From positions 1 through 64,000 of the forward strand of contig DDTB01000029.1 in assembly GCA_002343985.1 (NCBI GenBank): a stretch of 64,000 nt of DNA. Reading direction: 5' to 3'. Shown here in pieces: positions 7,997 to 17,313 of the stretch. Below the pieces are notes generated by a model. The model had not been told where the DNA came from, did not search any database, and saw only the letters and a program-made list of their open reading frames with translations. A program made the translations under genes and the position numbers. Numbering within the stretch: the first letter of the stretch is position 1; each line of letters starts with the position of its first letter. Origin of the DNA: Chitinophagaceae bacterium UBA2375 (GTDB taxonomy: Bacteria; Bacteroidota; Bacteroidia; Chitinophagales; Chitinophagaceae).

Positions 7997-9373
7997 ATGA
8001 AAATATTCTCTACCATCCTGTTCATGCTTTTTTGCACGGTGATGCAAGGACAGGAAAAAGCCCGGAAACTCGACAGCCTGTTCAACAGCCTGTATGCGAA
8101 CGAGAAATTCAATGGCAATGTGTTGGTGGTCGACAGCGGCCAAATCATCTACAATAAATCATTCGGGCTTGCCAATATCAAGGAGAATAAGCCTTTAAAC
8201 AGCCAAACCGTTTTTGAACTGGCATCCGTTTCCAAACAGTTCACCGCCATGGGCATCATGATCCTGAAAAAGAAAGGGCTGATAGCTTATTCCGACAGCC
8301 TGCGGCATTTCTTTCCGGAACTACCCTATCATAACATAACCGTAAAACATCTTATCCAGCATACATCCGGTTTACCTGATTACATGGAATTATTCCAGGA
8401 ACACTGGGACAGCAGTAAAATCGCCGTTAACAAGGATATGATCAGGCTACTGGCTACGCATCAACCCAAAATATTGTTCCCACCGGGTACCAAATTCGAA
8501 TACTCCAACACCGGCTATGCGCTCCTCGCATCCATCATCGAAAAACAATCCGGCGTATCATTCAAAGAATTTCTCGAAAAAGAAATATTTAAGCCGCTGG
8601 GCATGGCAAGAAGCACGGTATACAGCCGCAGGCTGGAAAACCGAAAAATAGAAAACTATGCTTATGGTTATGGGAAAAATAAGGAAAACAAATTTATACT
8701 GCCCGATGAAGATCCGGATATCCGCAGGCTAGTATATACGCTGGATGGCATCCAGGGCGATGGTACTGTTAACGCAAGCATTGAAGACCTCTTTACATGG
8801 GACAGGGCGCTGTACACCGAAAAACTGATCAGCAAAGCAGAATGGGAGGCATCCCTTGAAACACCGATTTTTCAAAACAACAAAAAGTCAAATTACGGAT
8901 TTGGATGGATGCTTGATTCGAGTAAAATATTCGGACGATTGATGAACCATAGCGGGGGCTGGCCCGGGTACATAACATTCATTGAAAGACATATCGATCA
9001 TAATAAATGTTTTATCATCCTGAGCAATTTGGGAAATGGAAATATGCCATATGTCGCTGTGAGAAACATTCTCTATGATATCAAACCAAAACCAGGAAAC
9101 AATTTTAAAGTCAGCGCCGATTCCCTCAGGCAATATGAAGGTAAATACGCGATCACCCCAGATTTCGTCATTAAGGTCTGGCTGGAAAAAGGAACCTTAA
9201 ACGCCCAGGCCACCGGGCAAGATTCATTCGAACTGGTTCCTGAAAAAACCGACTGGTTCTCGGTACCGATTATACAGGCAAAACTGCAATTCATCAGGAA
9301 CGACAAAGGCGATGTAACATCCATGATCCTGCACCAGAACGGACAAGAGACACCCGGGAAGAAAATGGATTAA
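7997..9373 (+). CDS. Secreted serine hydrolase, class C beta-lactamase family
   Basis: The 458-residue protein starts with a signal peptide (hydrophobic residues 5-16, cleavage near MQGQ). It has the three motifs of the penicillin-recognising serine hydrolases: SxxK (Ser77-Lys80, SVSK), YxN (Tyr169-Asn171, YSN) and a third box HSGGWPGY in place of KTG. Such proteins act in the periplasm as esterases, D-aminopeptidases or peptidoglycan-modifying enzymes. A true cephalosporinase role is possible but not supported by context. A small C-terminal beta domain follows after about residue 365. It is divergent from the hydroxylase gene and convergent with the metallo-hydrolase gene. Confidence 0.88.
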   Translation: MKIFSTILFMLFCTVMQGQEKARKLDSLFNSLYANEKFNGNVLVVDSGQIIYNKSFGLANIKENKPLNSQTVFELASVSKQFTAMGIMILKKKGLIAYSDSLRHFFPELPYHNITVKHLIQHTSGLPDYMELFQEHWDSSKIAVNKDMIRLLATHQPKILFPPGTKFEYSNTGYALLASIIEKQSGVSFKEFLEKEIFKPLGMARSTVYSRRLENRKIENYAYGYGKNKENKFILPDEDPDIRRLVYTLDGIQGDGTVNASIEDLFTWDRALYTEKLISKAEWEASLETPIFQNNKKSNYGFGWMLDSSKIFGRLMNHSGGWPGYITFIERHIDHNKCFIILSNLGNGNMPYVAVRNILYDIKPKPGNNFKVSADSLRQYEGKYAITPDFVIKVWLEKGTLNAQATGQDSFELVPEKTDWFSVPIIQAKLQFIRNDKGDVTSMILHQNGQETPGKKMD

Positions 9374-9387
9374 ACTAACGGAAGCGC

Positions 9388-10791
9388 CTACCCTAAACCT
9401 AACGTTTCGTGCCTTTCAGGGATTTCCACGTCCCTGAACCCTTTGCGGATAAGCCTTTGCTTAAAATCTAACTGCACCGGGTATTCGCCGTGTACAATAA
9501 AAACCTTATCAACCGCTGAAGGGTCCTGGCAGGAAAGGAATTGCGACAAATCATCATAGTCGCCGTGCGCGCTCATGCTCCGCATCTCTGCAATTTCAGC
9601 ATTCACTTCATGCGGCTGGCCAAAAATGGTTACTTCCTTTGGCCGGTGCATCAGGCGGCCACCCAATGAATTCGGCTCACAATATCCCGTGAACAGGATG
9701 GTATTCCGGCTGTTCTCGATATTGTTGCTGATATGGTGCTTGACCCTGCCCGCTTCGGCCATGCCGCTGGCGGAAATGATGACGCAGGGTGAATTGCGGT
9801 AATTCAACAATTTTGATTCTTCCACCGACTTAATAAATTTCAGTCCCTGGAAATGAAACGGGTCACTGTCGTTCAACAACACTTTCTGAATTCGGTTGTT
9901 GAAATATTGCGGATAGTTTTTAACGATCTTGGTCGCTTTGGTACTGAGAGGGCTGTCAACAAAATACTCCAACTCTGGCAAACGGTTTTCAATCTCAAGC
10001 TGGTTCAGTGAATACAGGATTTCCTGTGTCCGGCCCACACTGAATGCGGGTATGATGAGTTTGCCTTTCTTCTTCAGGCATGTATGCTCAATCCAGTGGT
10101 GAAGCACATCCACTGAAGGCGAGTGTTCATCGTGCAGGCTGTTGCCATACGTTGATTCAATGATGATGTAATCAGCCTGCGGGAATGTAGCTGGTGATTT
10201 CAGGATGATATCGCGGTAACGGCCAACATCACCGGTGAAAGTCAACGTCCTTGTTTTACCCTTATCCAGGATGCGGAGGTGCACACAGGCGCTGCCAATG
10301 ATATGGCCGGCATCTGTAAACATGAATTCCAGTTCATCGCTGATGCGCGTCCATTGGTTATAATCCACCATCTCAAAATACTGAACCGCATCCAGGGCTT
10401 CTTCTGTGGTATACAAAGGTTTCAGGTATGGCAAGCCGGCCAGGGCCCTGCGTTTGTTTTCATATTTTACATCGCCTTCCTGAATACCGGCGGAATCTTC
10501 AAGCAATACCGCGGCCAGGTCGCGCGTTGCGGGTGTGCAATAAATTTTGCCGTGGTAACCATCCGTAATGAGTTTGGGGATAAGGCCACAGTGATCAATG
10601 TGCGCATGAGATAATATCATATAATCCACAGATGCCGGGTCAAATCCAAAATCCCGGTTCAATTCATCCGTTAATGATCCCATTCCCTGGAACATGCCGC
10701 AATCGAGCAGGAGGGTTTTGCCACTGCTTAAGGTCAACAAATGTTTCGAACCCGTTACCGTTCTGGCTGCGCCATGAAATGAAATTTTCAT
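9388..10791 (-). CDS. MBL-fold beta-CASP hydrolase with RNA specificity domain
   Basis: The 467-residue protein combines a metallo-beta-lactamase domain with a beta-CASP insert and a C-terminal RMMBL motif, as in CPSF-73-like and RNase-J-related nucleases. The zinc-binding motif is His62, His64, Asp66, His67 in SHAHIDH. Later signatures are GSACVHLR with a TGDVG segment, the AFSVGRTQE helix of beta-CASP, SASGMAEAGRV, and SAHGD plus VFIVHGE near the end. Homologues cleave or degrade RNA in the cytoplasm. The specific substrate is unknown. A -7-like element lies 25 bases upstream of its start. Confidence 0.88.
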   Translation of the reverse strand: MKISFHGAARTVTGSKHLLTLSSGKTLLLDCGMFQGMGSLTDELNRDFGFDPASVDYMILSHAHIDHCGLIPKLITDGYHGKIYCTPATRDLAAVLLEDSAGIQEGDVKYENKRRALAGLPYLKPLYTTEEALDAVQYFEMVDYNQWTRISDELEFMFTDAGHIIGSACVHLRILDKGKTRTLTFTGDVGRYRDIILKSPATFPQADYIIIESTYGNSLHDEHSPSVDVLHHWIEHTCLKKKGKLIIPAFSVGRTQEILYSLNQLEIENRLPELEYFVDSPLSTKATKIVKNYPQYFNNRIQKVLLNDSDPFHFQGLKFIKSVEESKLLNYRNSPCVIISASGMAEAGRVKHHISNNIENSRNTILFTGYCEPNSLGGRLMHRPKEVTIFGQPHEVNAEIAEMRSMSAHGDYDDLSQFLSCQDPSAVDKVFIVHGEYPVQLDFKQRLIRKGFRDVEIPERHETLGLG

Positions 10792-10815
10792 ACTGAAAGG
10801 TTAATTGATGTGTAT

Positions 10816-10823
10816 TAAAGATA
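10816..10823 (-). promoter_or_regulatory. Candidate -7 element for the MBL hydrolase gene
   Basis: TATCTTTA on the minus strand, one base off TAnnTTTG, lies about 25 bases upstream of the start codon at 10791 and just past the stop of the upstream amidohydrolase gene. Confidence 0.4.
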
Positions 10824-10827
10824 ACCC

Positions 10828-12000
10828 TTATGCCGATACGGCCAACCAGGCCATCATGCCCATCCCGTTTTCGATGGCCTGTTCGTCAATGTCAAAATGT
10901 GGCGTGTGCACATTATGAGTAATGCCTTTTGCCACATTGCCGGTACCCAGCCTGAAAAAACAGGCGGGAATGCGGTGCGCATAAAACGCGAAATCTTCAG
11001 CGCCCATCCTGAGTTCCGTTTCCTCCACCTGGTCCTGCCCTGCATATAATTTGGCCAGTGTCATGGCCTGCTCCGACAAATCGGGATCGTTCCATACAAA
11101 AGGATATCCTACATCTATCCTTGCTTCTGCCTCCGCGCCATAAGCCAATGCGGTATCCTTTACAATCTGTTGAATCATGTCATGCGCCTTGAACCTCCAT
11201 GTTTCGTCCATCGCCCTGAAAGTGCCCATCATCTTTACTTCCGATGGCAATACGTTGGTGGTATGCCCTCCCTGGATCGATGTAATGGATAATACTGATG
11301 GGTCAAAAGGGTTGCTGCGGCGGCTCACCAATTGCTGCAAGGCAACCACAATTTGTGATGCGGCCAAAATACTGTCTGCCGTGAAATGCGGAGCGGCGGC
11401 ATGTCCGCCCCTGGCCTTTACCGTAATATATAATTCATCTGCGCTGGCCATCACTTTACCTCCCCTGAAACTGAATTTTCCGGTTTCCAATCCCGGATGT
11501 ACGTGCAACGCGAAAATCTTTTGAGGCGCCGGGTTTTCCAGTACGCCTTCTTTAATCATGAGGCTCGCGCCCCCGGGGTTCCTTTCCTCACCAGGTTGAA
11601 ATACCAGTTTTACCGTACCCTCCCAATGATGACGGAGTTCAAATAATATCCGTGCTGCGCCAAGCAAACAACTGCTGTGCACATCATGGCCGCAGGCATG
11701 CATCAGGCCTTCCATTTTTGATTTATATGGCACCTCATTTTTCTCAGTGATGGGCAAGGCGTCCATATCGGCGCGCAGGGCAAGCACCCGGCTCTCTGGA
11801 TTTCTTCCCTCAATCATCCCCACCACACCTGTGCCAGCCATCACAGCGAATGGGATACCGATCTGTGTGAGGTGCTCCCGGATGTATGCGGATGTCTGGT
11901 ATTCTTCGTAACTCATTTCAGGGTGCTGATGCAAATGGCGCCTGATGTCGATATACGTTTGGCTATACTGTCGGGCTAATGTGCGGATTTGATCCAACAT
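10828..12000 (-). CDS. M20D family amidohydrolase (N-acyl amino acid / hippurate hydrolase type)
   Basis: The product (390 residues from the ATG at 12000) is a di-metal M20D peptidase of the HipO/IAA-amino-acid hydrolase group, which removes acyl groups from amino acids. Metal ligands are seen in MHACGHDVHSS, FQPGEE and, near the C-terminus, MGAEDFAFYA. The upstream start at 12030 would add ten residues that do not look like the family. The absence of a signal peptide suggests a cytoplasmic enzyme. A terminator separates it from the SPOR gene upstream, so it needs its own promoter in the short gap, which I could not identify. Confidence 0.9.
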   Translation of the reverse strand: MLDQIRTLARQYSQTYIDIRRHLHQHPEMSYEEYQTSAYIREHLTQIGIPFAVMAGTGVVGMIEGRNPESRVLALRADMDALPITEKNEVPYKSKMEGLMHACGHDVHSSCLLGAARILFELRHHWEGTVKLVFQPGEERNPGGASLMIKEGVLENPAPQKIFALHVHPGLETGKFSFRGGKVMASADELYITVKARGGHAAAPHFTADSILAASQIVVALQQLVSRRSNPFDPSVLSITSIQGGHTTNVLPSEVKMMGTFRAMDETWRFKAHDMIQQIVKDTALAYGAEAEARIDVGYPFVWNDPDLSEQAMTLAKLYAGQDQVEETELRMGAEDFAFYAHRIPACFFRLGTGNVAKGITHNVHTPHFDIDEQAIENGMGMMAWLAVSA

Positions 12001-12029
12001 GATGCAGTGTTTATGTGAAGGTCTCTCCA

Positions 12030-12062
12030 AAAATAAAAAAGAGTTTCTGTACAGAAACCCTT
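12030..12062 (-). terminator. Terminator of the SPOR gene
   Basis: A perfect 16-base palindrome GTTTCTGTACAGAAAC (12043-12058), flanked on the minus strand by AAAGG and by the T-rich run CTCTTTTTTATTTTT, makes a classical hairpin and U tract. It is 23 bases past the SPOR stop. Confidence 0.85.
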
Positions 12063-12084
12063 TATGTCAATCATTTGCGAATGT

Positions 12085-12537
12085 TTATTCTTCCGTGAGC
12101 GCAGGTTTATCCTGTCTTGACTCCACCATTTCGGGCAAGAGGTATATATTACCCGATACAATTTCAGACTTTAATAAAGCCTTTCTCAGTTTCTCGGCTT
12201 CTGATTTATCGGTAAAATTTCCCATTTTCAATTTAATGTAAGGCGTCTGAAATACCATATACACTTTATGTTCGGGGTATTGCTGCAATAACTGTGACCG
12301 TACCTGCATCGCCTGGGCTCGATCGTTGGTGCTGAGCAGCATTAAGCGGTAACCCTTTACCATTTTCAACTTGCTGGACAGGTTCTCGTTGTACTCGGCC
12401 ATTTTTTTGCCCAACACGTCAATCCGGCTATCTTTTTGAATAGTAGCATAGCCCTTCACCAGGGTATCCTGCGAAACAGCCTGCGCTTTCAATGCCGCGG
12501 CGCCAAACAAAAACAATATGGTTAACAAGTTCTTCAT
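12085..12537 (-). CDS. Secreted SPOR-domain protein
   Basis: The 150-residue protein has a signal peptide (hydrophobic 4-16, cleavage near LKAQA) and a C-terminal region of about 75 residues (GYRLMLLSTNDRAQAMQVRS onwards) with the SPOR pattern: an initial aromatic-leucine strand, a helix and a closing strand, and a TPYIKLKMGNF core that resembles the canonical YRV.LGPF. SPOR domains bind denuded peptidoglycan glycan strands, often at division sites. The protein has no membrane anchor after processing. It is downstream of secA on the same strand after 118 bases and ends at its own terminator. Confidence 0.75.
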   Translation of the reverse strand: MKNLLTILFLFGAAALKAQAVSQDTLVKGYATIQKDSRIDVLGKKMAEYNENLSSKLKMVKGYRLMLLSTNDRAQAMQVRSQLLQQYPEHKVYMVFQTPYIKLKMGNFTDKSEAEKLRKALLKSEIVSGNIYLLPEMVESRQDKPALTEE

Positions 12538-12655
12538 GTACTATGACTTGCTTATTGCAAGACAAAAATCATTCCGATAACCGCAATCAAATGTTAAATT
12601 ATCCTGTACACATCTACCCGCGTTATTGATAACGGAAACGTATAAACGAAATCCA

Positions 12656-15600
12656 TTACAGGTCTTTTCCGTGGCACTGCTTGAATTTCTTTCCGCTTCC
12701 GCAGGGGCAAGGGTCATTCCGGCCAATTTTAGGATCCACCCTTACCGGTTGTTGTTTAACCGCTGTTGATGGGTCGAAATAATCATTTTCATTGGCGGCA
12801 TAATCGGATCCTGCTTCATCAATCTCCGCTTTGTTGATATTCATCTTACTCATGTCTGTCTTCTCCTCATGCCCTTCTTTTATGCGCCCGGCCTGGGTTT
12901 GTTCCATCGGTATGCCCGCATGTGCCAGGAAGCTGACGATATCTTTATTCACCTGGTCGTTCATTTGCTTGAAAGCGTTATACGCTTCAATCTTGTATAT
13001 CACCAACGGGTCTTTTTGTTCATATCCCGCGGTTTGCACACTGTGCCTCAGGTCATCCATCGAACGGAGGTGTTCCTTCCAGGCATCATCAATGATGGCC
13101 AGGGTGATGGTTTTCTCCAGTGAGTTCGACAAATCGCGTCCGGAAGTTTCCAGGTATTTGTCGAGGTTGGTCAGCACCTGGATGCCCCTGCGGCCATCGG
13201 TAAATGGTACAATCACATTTTCAATATGGTTGCCCTGCTCTTTGCGGATATTGCTGATGATGGGCAAAGTTTGCTCTGCCAGCATACCCTTCTTTTGCTG
13301 GAAACGTTGCATGCTCTCGTGATACAGTTTTTCTGTCAGTGCCGGTGCATCTTCTTTATCGAGTGCATCCGCCGTAATGGAAGTATCGATGCCAAAATGC
13401 ATGATCGCGGCCAACTTGAAACCTTCGATATCGTTTGTTTCCTTAAACGATGCTACCAGGCCTTCCGCAACGGAATAAAACGCGTTATCAATATCAAGTG
13501 CCAGCCTTTCCCCGAACAATGCATGGCTGCGCCTTCCGTAAACCACCTGGCGCTGCTTGTTCATCACATCATCATACTCGAGCAGGCGTTTGCGGATGCC
13601 GAAATTATTTTCTTCCACTTTCTTCTGTGCACGTTCGATGCTCTTGGTGATCATGCTGTGCTGGATCACTTCGCCTTCCTTATAGCCCATGCGGTCCATG
13701 AGGCTGGCGATGCGCTCACTGCCAAACATGCGCATCAGGTCATCTTCCAGAGACACGAAGAAACTGGATGTACCGGGATCACCCTGGCGACCGGCACGTC
13801 CCCTGAGCTGACGGTCAACCCGTCGGCTTTCGTGGCGCTCCGTACCGAGGATAGCCAAGCCACCTGATTCACGTACGCCTGCACCCAGTTTGATATCGGT
13901 ACCACGGCCGGCCATATTGGTGGCAATGGTTACCGCACCGGCCATACCGGCTTCGGCTACCACCTGCGCTTCACGCGAGTGCTGCTTCGCGTTGAGTACG
14001 TTGTGCGGAATGCCCTTTTGTTTGAGCATGCGGCTCAGTAATTCACTCACTTCAACCGATGTAGTACCCACCAGCACCGGCCGTCCGGCGTTGCGCAGGT
14101 TTTCGATTTCATCAATCACCGCTTTATATTTCTCTCGCTTGGTCTTAAACACAAGGTCCTGGCCATCCTTACGGGTAATGGGCACATTCGTTGGAATGGT
14201 CACCACATCCAGCTTGTATATGCTCCAGAACTCACCTGCTTCCGTTTCGGCCGTACCGGTCATGCCCGCCAGCTTATGGTACATCCTGAAATAGTTCTGC
14301 AGGGTGATGGTGGCATAAGTTTGTGTGGAGGCTTCGATCTTCACATTCTCTTTTGCTTCGAGCGCCTGGTGCAGGCCGTCGGAATAGCGGCGCCCTTCCA
14401 TGATACGGCCGGTTTGTTCATCCACAATTTTCACCGCGCCATCGAGCACCACATACTCCACATCTTTTTCAAACAGCGTGTAGGCTTTCAGCAATTGCTG
14501 CACCGTGTGGATACGGTCGGCCTTTAATGAGTATTCCGACAAGAGATTTTCCTTGCGCTGAAGTTTCTCTTCCGCGGTCAGGTCGGTTTTTTCAATATCG
14601 TTAAGCTTGATCGCGATGTCGGGAAGGATGAAGAACTCAGGATCTTCTCCGGCACGGGTAATCAAGTTGATGCCTTGCTCGGTTAATTCAACCTGGTTGT
14701 TTTTCTCATCAATGGTGAAGAACAATTCCTTGTCAACCTTTGGCATTTCTTTTTGCTGGTCGGCCAGGTAATAATTCTCGGATTTCTGCAATTTCACTTT
14801 AATGCCCGGCTCACTCAGGTATTTGATCAGGGCGCTGTTCTTTGGCAGGCCCCGGTATGCGCGCATCAGGGCGAGTCCGCCGTCTTTAGCGTCGTCGTTG
14901 CCTTCCGCGATTTTTTTCTTTGCTTCGATGAGGAACTGGTTAACTGCTTTGCGTTGGGCTTCCAGCAGTTTTTCGATCCTGGGTTTCAGGTCGAAGAATT
15001 GTTGTGTGTTATCGCTATGACCAACCGGGCCACTGATGATCAATGGTGTCCTGGCATCATCAATCAAAACGCTGTCCACCTCATCAACCATGGCGAAATG
15101 ATGTTTGCGTTGCACCATTTCTTCGGGTGAATGCACCATATTATCGCGCAGGTAATCGAAACCGAATTCGTTATTGGTACCATAGGTAATGTCGGCATGA
15201 TAGGCTTTACGGCGGGCATCGCTATTGGGTTGGTGCTTATCGATGCAATCCACGGTCAACCCCAGCCATTCAAAAATGGGACCGTTCCACTCGCTATCCC
15301 TTCGTGCCAGGTAATCGTTGACCGTTACCACATGCACCCCTTCACCAGCTAATGCATTCAGGTAGGCGGGCAATGTACTTACCAGGGTTTTACCCTCACC
15401 TGTGGCCATTTCGGAAATCTTTCCGGAATGCAGCACGGTACCGCCAATCAACTGTACATCATAATGCACCATGTTCCAGGTAACGGTATTTCCCGCGGCC
15501 TCCCAACTGTTATTATAAATAGCTTGTTCGCCTTCGATGCTGATATAATTCTTTTTAACAGCCAGTTCCTTATCAAGTGCTGTTGCAGCGGATGCAACCT

Positions 15601-15982
15601 GGCTGTTTTGTGAAAAACGACGGCTGGTCTCTTTCACCACGGCAAAGGCTTCCGGCAGGATTTTTTCCAGCACTTCCTCAATTTGCTTATCCCTGTCTTT
15701 TTTGAGGTCATCCACTTCTTTATAAATGGCATCCCGTCCGCTGATATCATCCGCAGGCAGTGATTCCGCTTCCTCATTTTTTGCGCGGATCTGTTCATCA
15801 ATCCCGGACAGGTGTTCCCTGATCCGCTGGCGGAACTCCTGGGTTTTATTCCGGAGCTGGTCGTTGGTTAATGACTGAAACGATGTAAAATGCTGGTTGA
15901 TTTGCTGAACAATCGGTAGGATCTTTTTGACGTCTTTTTCGCTTTTGCTTCCGCCAAACAGTTTTGAGAGGAGTCCAAACAT
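12656..15982 (-). CDS. secA: Preprotein translocase ATPase SecA
   Basis: SecA drives protein export through SecYEG with ATP. The 1108-residue product has the DEAD motor: GEGKTLVSTLPAYLNAL near residue 195, a DEVDSVLIDDARTPLI box, the MAGRGTDIKLG segment and the RQLRGRAGRQGDPG motif VI. It ends in the zinc-binding SEC-C tail (CPCGSGKKFKQCHG), which contacts SecB or ribosomes. At about 200 residues longer than E. coli SecA, the extra sequence lies mainly in the lysine- and glutamate-rich stretch around 320-490, as usual for Bacteroidota. A -7 element about 90 bases upstream is its probable promoter. Confidence 0.97.
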   Translation of the reverse strand: MFGLLSKLFGGSKSEKDVKKILPIVQQINQHFTSFQSLTNDQLRNKTQEFRQRIREHLSGIDEQIRAKNEEAESLPADDISGRDAIYKEVDDLKKDRDKQIEEVLEKILPEAFAVVKETSRRFSQNSQVASAATALDKELAVKKNYISIEGEQAIYNNSWEAAGNTVTWNMVHYDVQLIGGTVLHSGKISEMATGEGKTLVSTLPAYLNALAGEGVHVVTVNDYLARRDSEWNGPIFEWLGLTVDCIDKHQPNSDARRKAYHADITYGTNNEFGFDYLRDNMVHSPEEMVQRKHHFAMVDEVDSVLIDDARTPLIISGPVGHSDNTQQFFDLKPRIEKLLEAQRKAVNQFLIEAKKKIAEGNDDAKDGGLALMRAYRGLPKNSALIKYLSEPGIKVKLQKSENYYLADQQKEMPKVDKELFFTIDEKNNQVELTEQGINLITRAGEDPEFFILPDIAIKLNDIEKTDLTAEEKLQRKENLLSEYSLKADRIHTVQQLLKAYTLFEKDVEYVVLDGAVKIVDEQTGRIMEGRRYSDGLHQALEAKENVKIEASTQTYATITLQNYFRMYHKLAGMTGTAETEAGEFWSIYKLDVVTIPTNVPITRKDGQDLVFKTKREKYKAVIDEIENLRNAGRPVLVGTTSVEVSELLSRMLKQKGIPHNVLNAKQHSREAQVVAEAGMAGAVTIATNMAGRGTDIKLGAGVRESGGLAILGTERHESRRVDRQLRGRAGRQGDPGTSSFFVSLEDDLMRMFGSERIASLMDRMGYKEGEVIQHSMITKSIERAQKKVEENNFGIRKRLLEYDDVMNKQRQVVYGRRSHALFGERLALDIDNAFYSVAEGLVASFKETNDIEGFKLAAIMHFGIDTSITADALDKEDAPALTEKLYHESMQRFQQKKGMLAEQTLPIISNIRKEQGNHIENVIVPFTDGRRGIQVLTNLDKYLETSGRDLSNSLEKTITLAIIDDAWKEHLRSMDDLRHSVQTAGYEQKDPLVIYKIEAYNAFKQMNDQVNKDIVSFLAHAGIPMEQTQAGRIKEGHEEKTDMSKMNINKAEIDEAGSDYAANENDYFDPSTAVKQQPVRVDPKIGRNDPCPCGSGKKFKQCHGKDL

Positions 15983-16009
15983 AATATTATTCCTGTACAG
16001 GATGTTTAT

Positions 16010-16213
16010 TTAAAAAAGCATTCCGGTCAAATTCAATGCTACAAATGGCATTGGGCCAAATTGACAGGGCGTCAAAGGTACGTTTTTCCGCCAGAGTTTC
16101 CACGTCATAAAGGATAAATGGCCGAAGGCCACCGCTAAAATCCCGCCGCAGGCTGTCGTCAAAATGGCGGACAAACCCCGGGAGCCCGTTTTTACATGAA
16201 ACATATCCACCAA
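16010..16213 (-). CDS. Possible small membrane peptide upstream of secA
   Basis: An open frame of 67 codons on the same strand ends 27 bases before the secA ATG. It would encode a peptide with one hydrophobic stretch (about residues 15-37, ILTTACGGILAVAFG at its core) followed by basic and proline-containing sequence. Third-position base use is not unlike that of the neighbours. Against it, the best secA promoter motif (16080-16073) lies inside the frame, so a transcript from there could not carry it whole. It may be chance. I list it because upstream arrest peptides regulate secA in other phyla. Confidence 0.18.
   Translation of the reverse strand: MVDMFHVKTGSRGLSAILTTACGGILAVAFGHLSFMTWKLWRKNVPLTPCQFGPMPFVALNLTGMLF
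16073..16080 (-). promoter_or_regulatory. Candidate -7 element for secA
   Basis: TACCTTTG on the minus strand is a perfect TAnnTTTG match. The predicted leader before the secA ATG at 15982 is about 85 bases. No clear TTTG -33 is seen. Confidence 0.5.
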
Positions 16214-16221
16214 CTGCCAGT

Positions 16222-16257
16222 TTTGATTGGCAGATTATACCATTTCCACTACCTTTG
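16222..16257 (+). promoter_or_regulatory. Promoter of atpG
   Basis: TTTG (16222-16225) and TACCTTTG (16250-16257) with 24 bases between, slightly wider than usual. TTGG at 16227-16230 gives a 19-base alternative. The start codon is 72 bases further on. Confidence 0.6.
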
Positions 16258-16328
16258 CGGCCTGAAAACCCGATGGTCAGCCGGAGGGCTTTCTTAAACC
16301 TTCATTTGCTTAAACCAGAATCAGCTTT

Positions 16329-17210
16329 ATGAGCGGTGCATTAAAAGAAGTCAGGAACAGGATCAAGAGTGTTCAAAGTACGCAACAGATCACCAAAGCG
16401 ATGAAAATGGTGAGCGCCGCCAAACTGCGCCGGGCCCAGGACGCCATCACCCAGATGCGCCCATACGCCCAGAAATTGCAGGAAATGCTGGGAAATATTG
16501 TCAGCAGCAGCGAAGGGGACGTGAAAATGGACCTGGCGGTGGAAAGGCCTGTAGAGCAGGTATTGATCATCCTGGTAACCAGCGACAGGGGCTTATGCGG
16601 TGGTTATAACAGCAACCTGATTAAACTTGCGAAGCAACTCATCCGCGAAAAATATGCAACGCAGCACCAAAAAGGCCAGGTGCGCATCCTGCCAATCGGT
16701 AAAAAAGGATACGAACACTTTACCAAAGCCGGTTTTAAACTGGTTGACCAATACTGGGACACATTCCAGAACCTGAGTTTCGAAAGGGTGCAGGCAGCCG
16801 CTACTTACGCCATGCAGGCATTTGCGAATAAGGAAGTGGATGCGGTGGAGATCATCTACAGCGAATTCAAAAATGCGGCCAGCCAGCGTTTTATCGCCGA
16901 ACCTTTCCTGCCCGTTCCAAAAGTGACCAACCAAACCAGTAAGAAAAAGTCTGACTTCATTTTTGAACCCGACCAGGCAACCCTTATTGCCGAATTGATG
17001 CCCAAAATCCTCAACACACAATTATATAAAGCTGTGTTGGATGCCAATGCGAGCGAACATGGCGCCCGGATGACAGCCATGGACAAGGCCAGTGATAACG
17101 CCAACGAACTCCTGAAGTCGCTGAAGATCAGTTACAACAGGGCAAGGCAGGCGGCCATCACCACCGAACTCACCGAAATTGTGAGCGGCGCCGCTGCACT
17201 GCAGGGTTAA
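16329..17210 (+). CDS. atpG: ATP synthase F1 gamma subunit
   Basis: The 293-residue product is the central rotor stalk of F1 ATP synthase. The N-terminal helix (VRNRIKSVQSTQQITKAMKM) and the C-terminal helix (ARQAAITTELTEIVSGAAAL) that form the coiled coil in the alpha/beta hexamer are both intact, and the globular middle has the usual VTSDRGLCGGYN strand. It is unusual here that neither atpA upstream nor atpD downstream is adjacent: the gene follows its own promoter and is divergent from secA. The rest of the operon must lie elsewhere. scpB follows after about 100 bases. Confidence 0.97.
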   Translation: MSGALKEVRNRIKSVQSTQQITKAMKMVSAAKLRRAQDAITQMRPYAQKLQEMLGNIVSSSEGDVKMDLAVERPVEQVLIILVTSDRGLCGGYNSNLIKLAKQLIREKYATQHQKGQVRILPIGKKGYEHFTKAGFKLVDQYWDTFQNLSFERVQAAATYAMQAFANKEVDAVEIIYSEFKNAASQRFIAEPFLPVPKVTNQTSKKKSDFIFEPDQATLIAELMPKILNTQLYKAVLDANASEHGARMTAMDKASDNANELLKSLKISYNRARQAAITTELTEIVSGAAALQG

Positions 17211-17313
17211 TTTACCCAAACTTAAATGTGGAGAACAATGTCAATAACCTGGCCGGGTTATTGATGTGATCATTGTAACTTTCGGGTTTCAAATACCCTA
17301 TTATTCAGCTAAT

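Larger units (their letters stand above)
15983..16328. other. 346-base divergent spacer between secA and atpG
   Basis: The spacer holds a promoter facing each way (secA: 16080-16073; atpG: 16222-16257) and a possible 67-codon minus-strand frame (16010-16213). I see no terminator, tRNA or recognisable riboswitch. Confidence 0.6.

Noticed and set aside
7997..9373. Serine hydrolase called as an antibiotic-resistance beta-lactamase
   Set aside because: The third motif is HxG rather than KTG and there is no ampR-like regulator; the family is mostly non-resistance hydrolases.
12547..12561. CTTGC-TTATT-GCAAG inverted repeat after secA as a terminator
   Set aside because: The stem has only five pairs and no T tract follows; it might be an operator for the SPOR gene but there is no further support.
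13226..13867. 213-codon plus-strand frame inside secA
   Set aside because: It is antisense to the helicase core of a complete secA gene.
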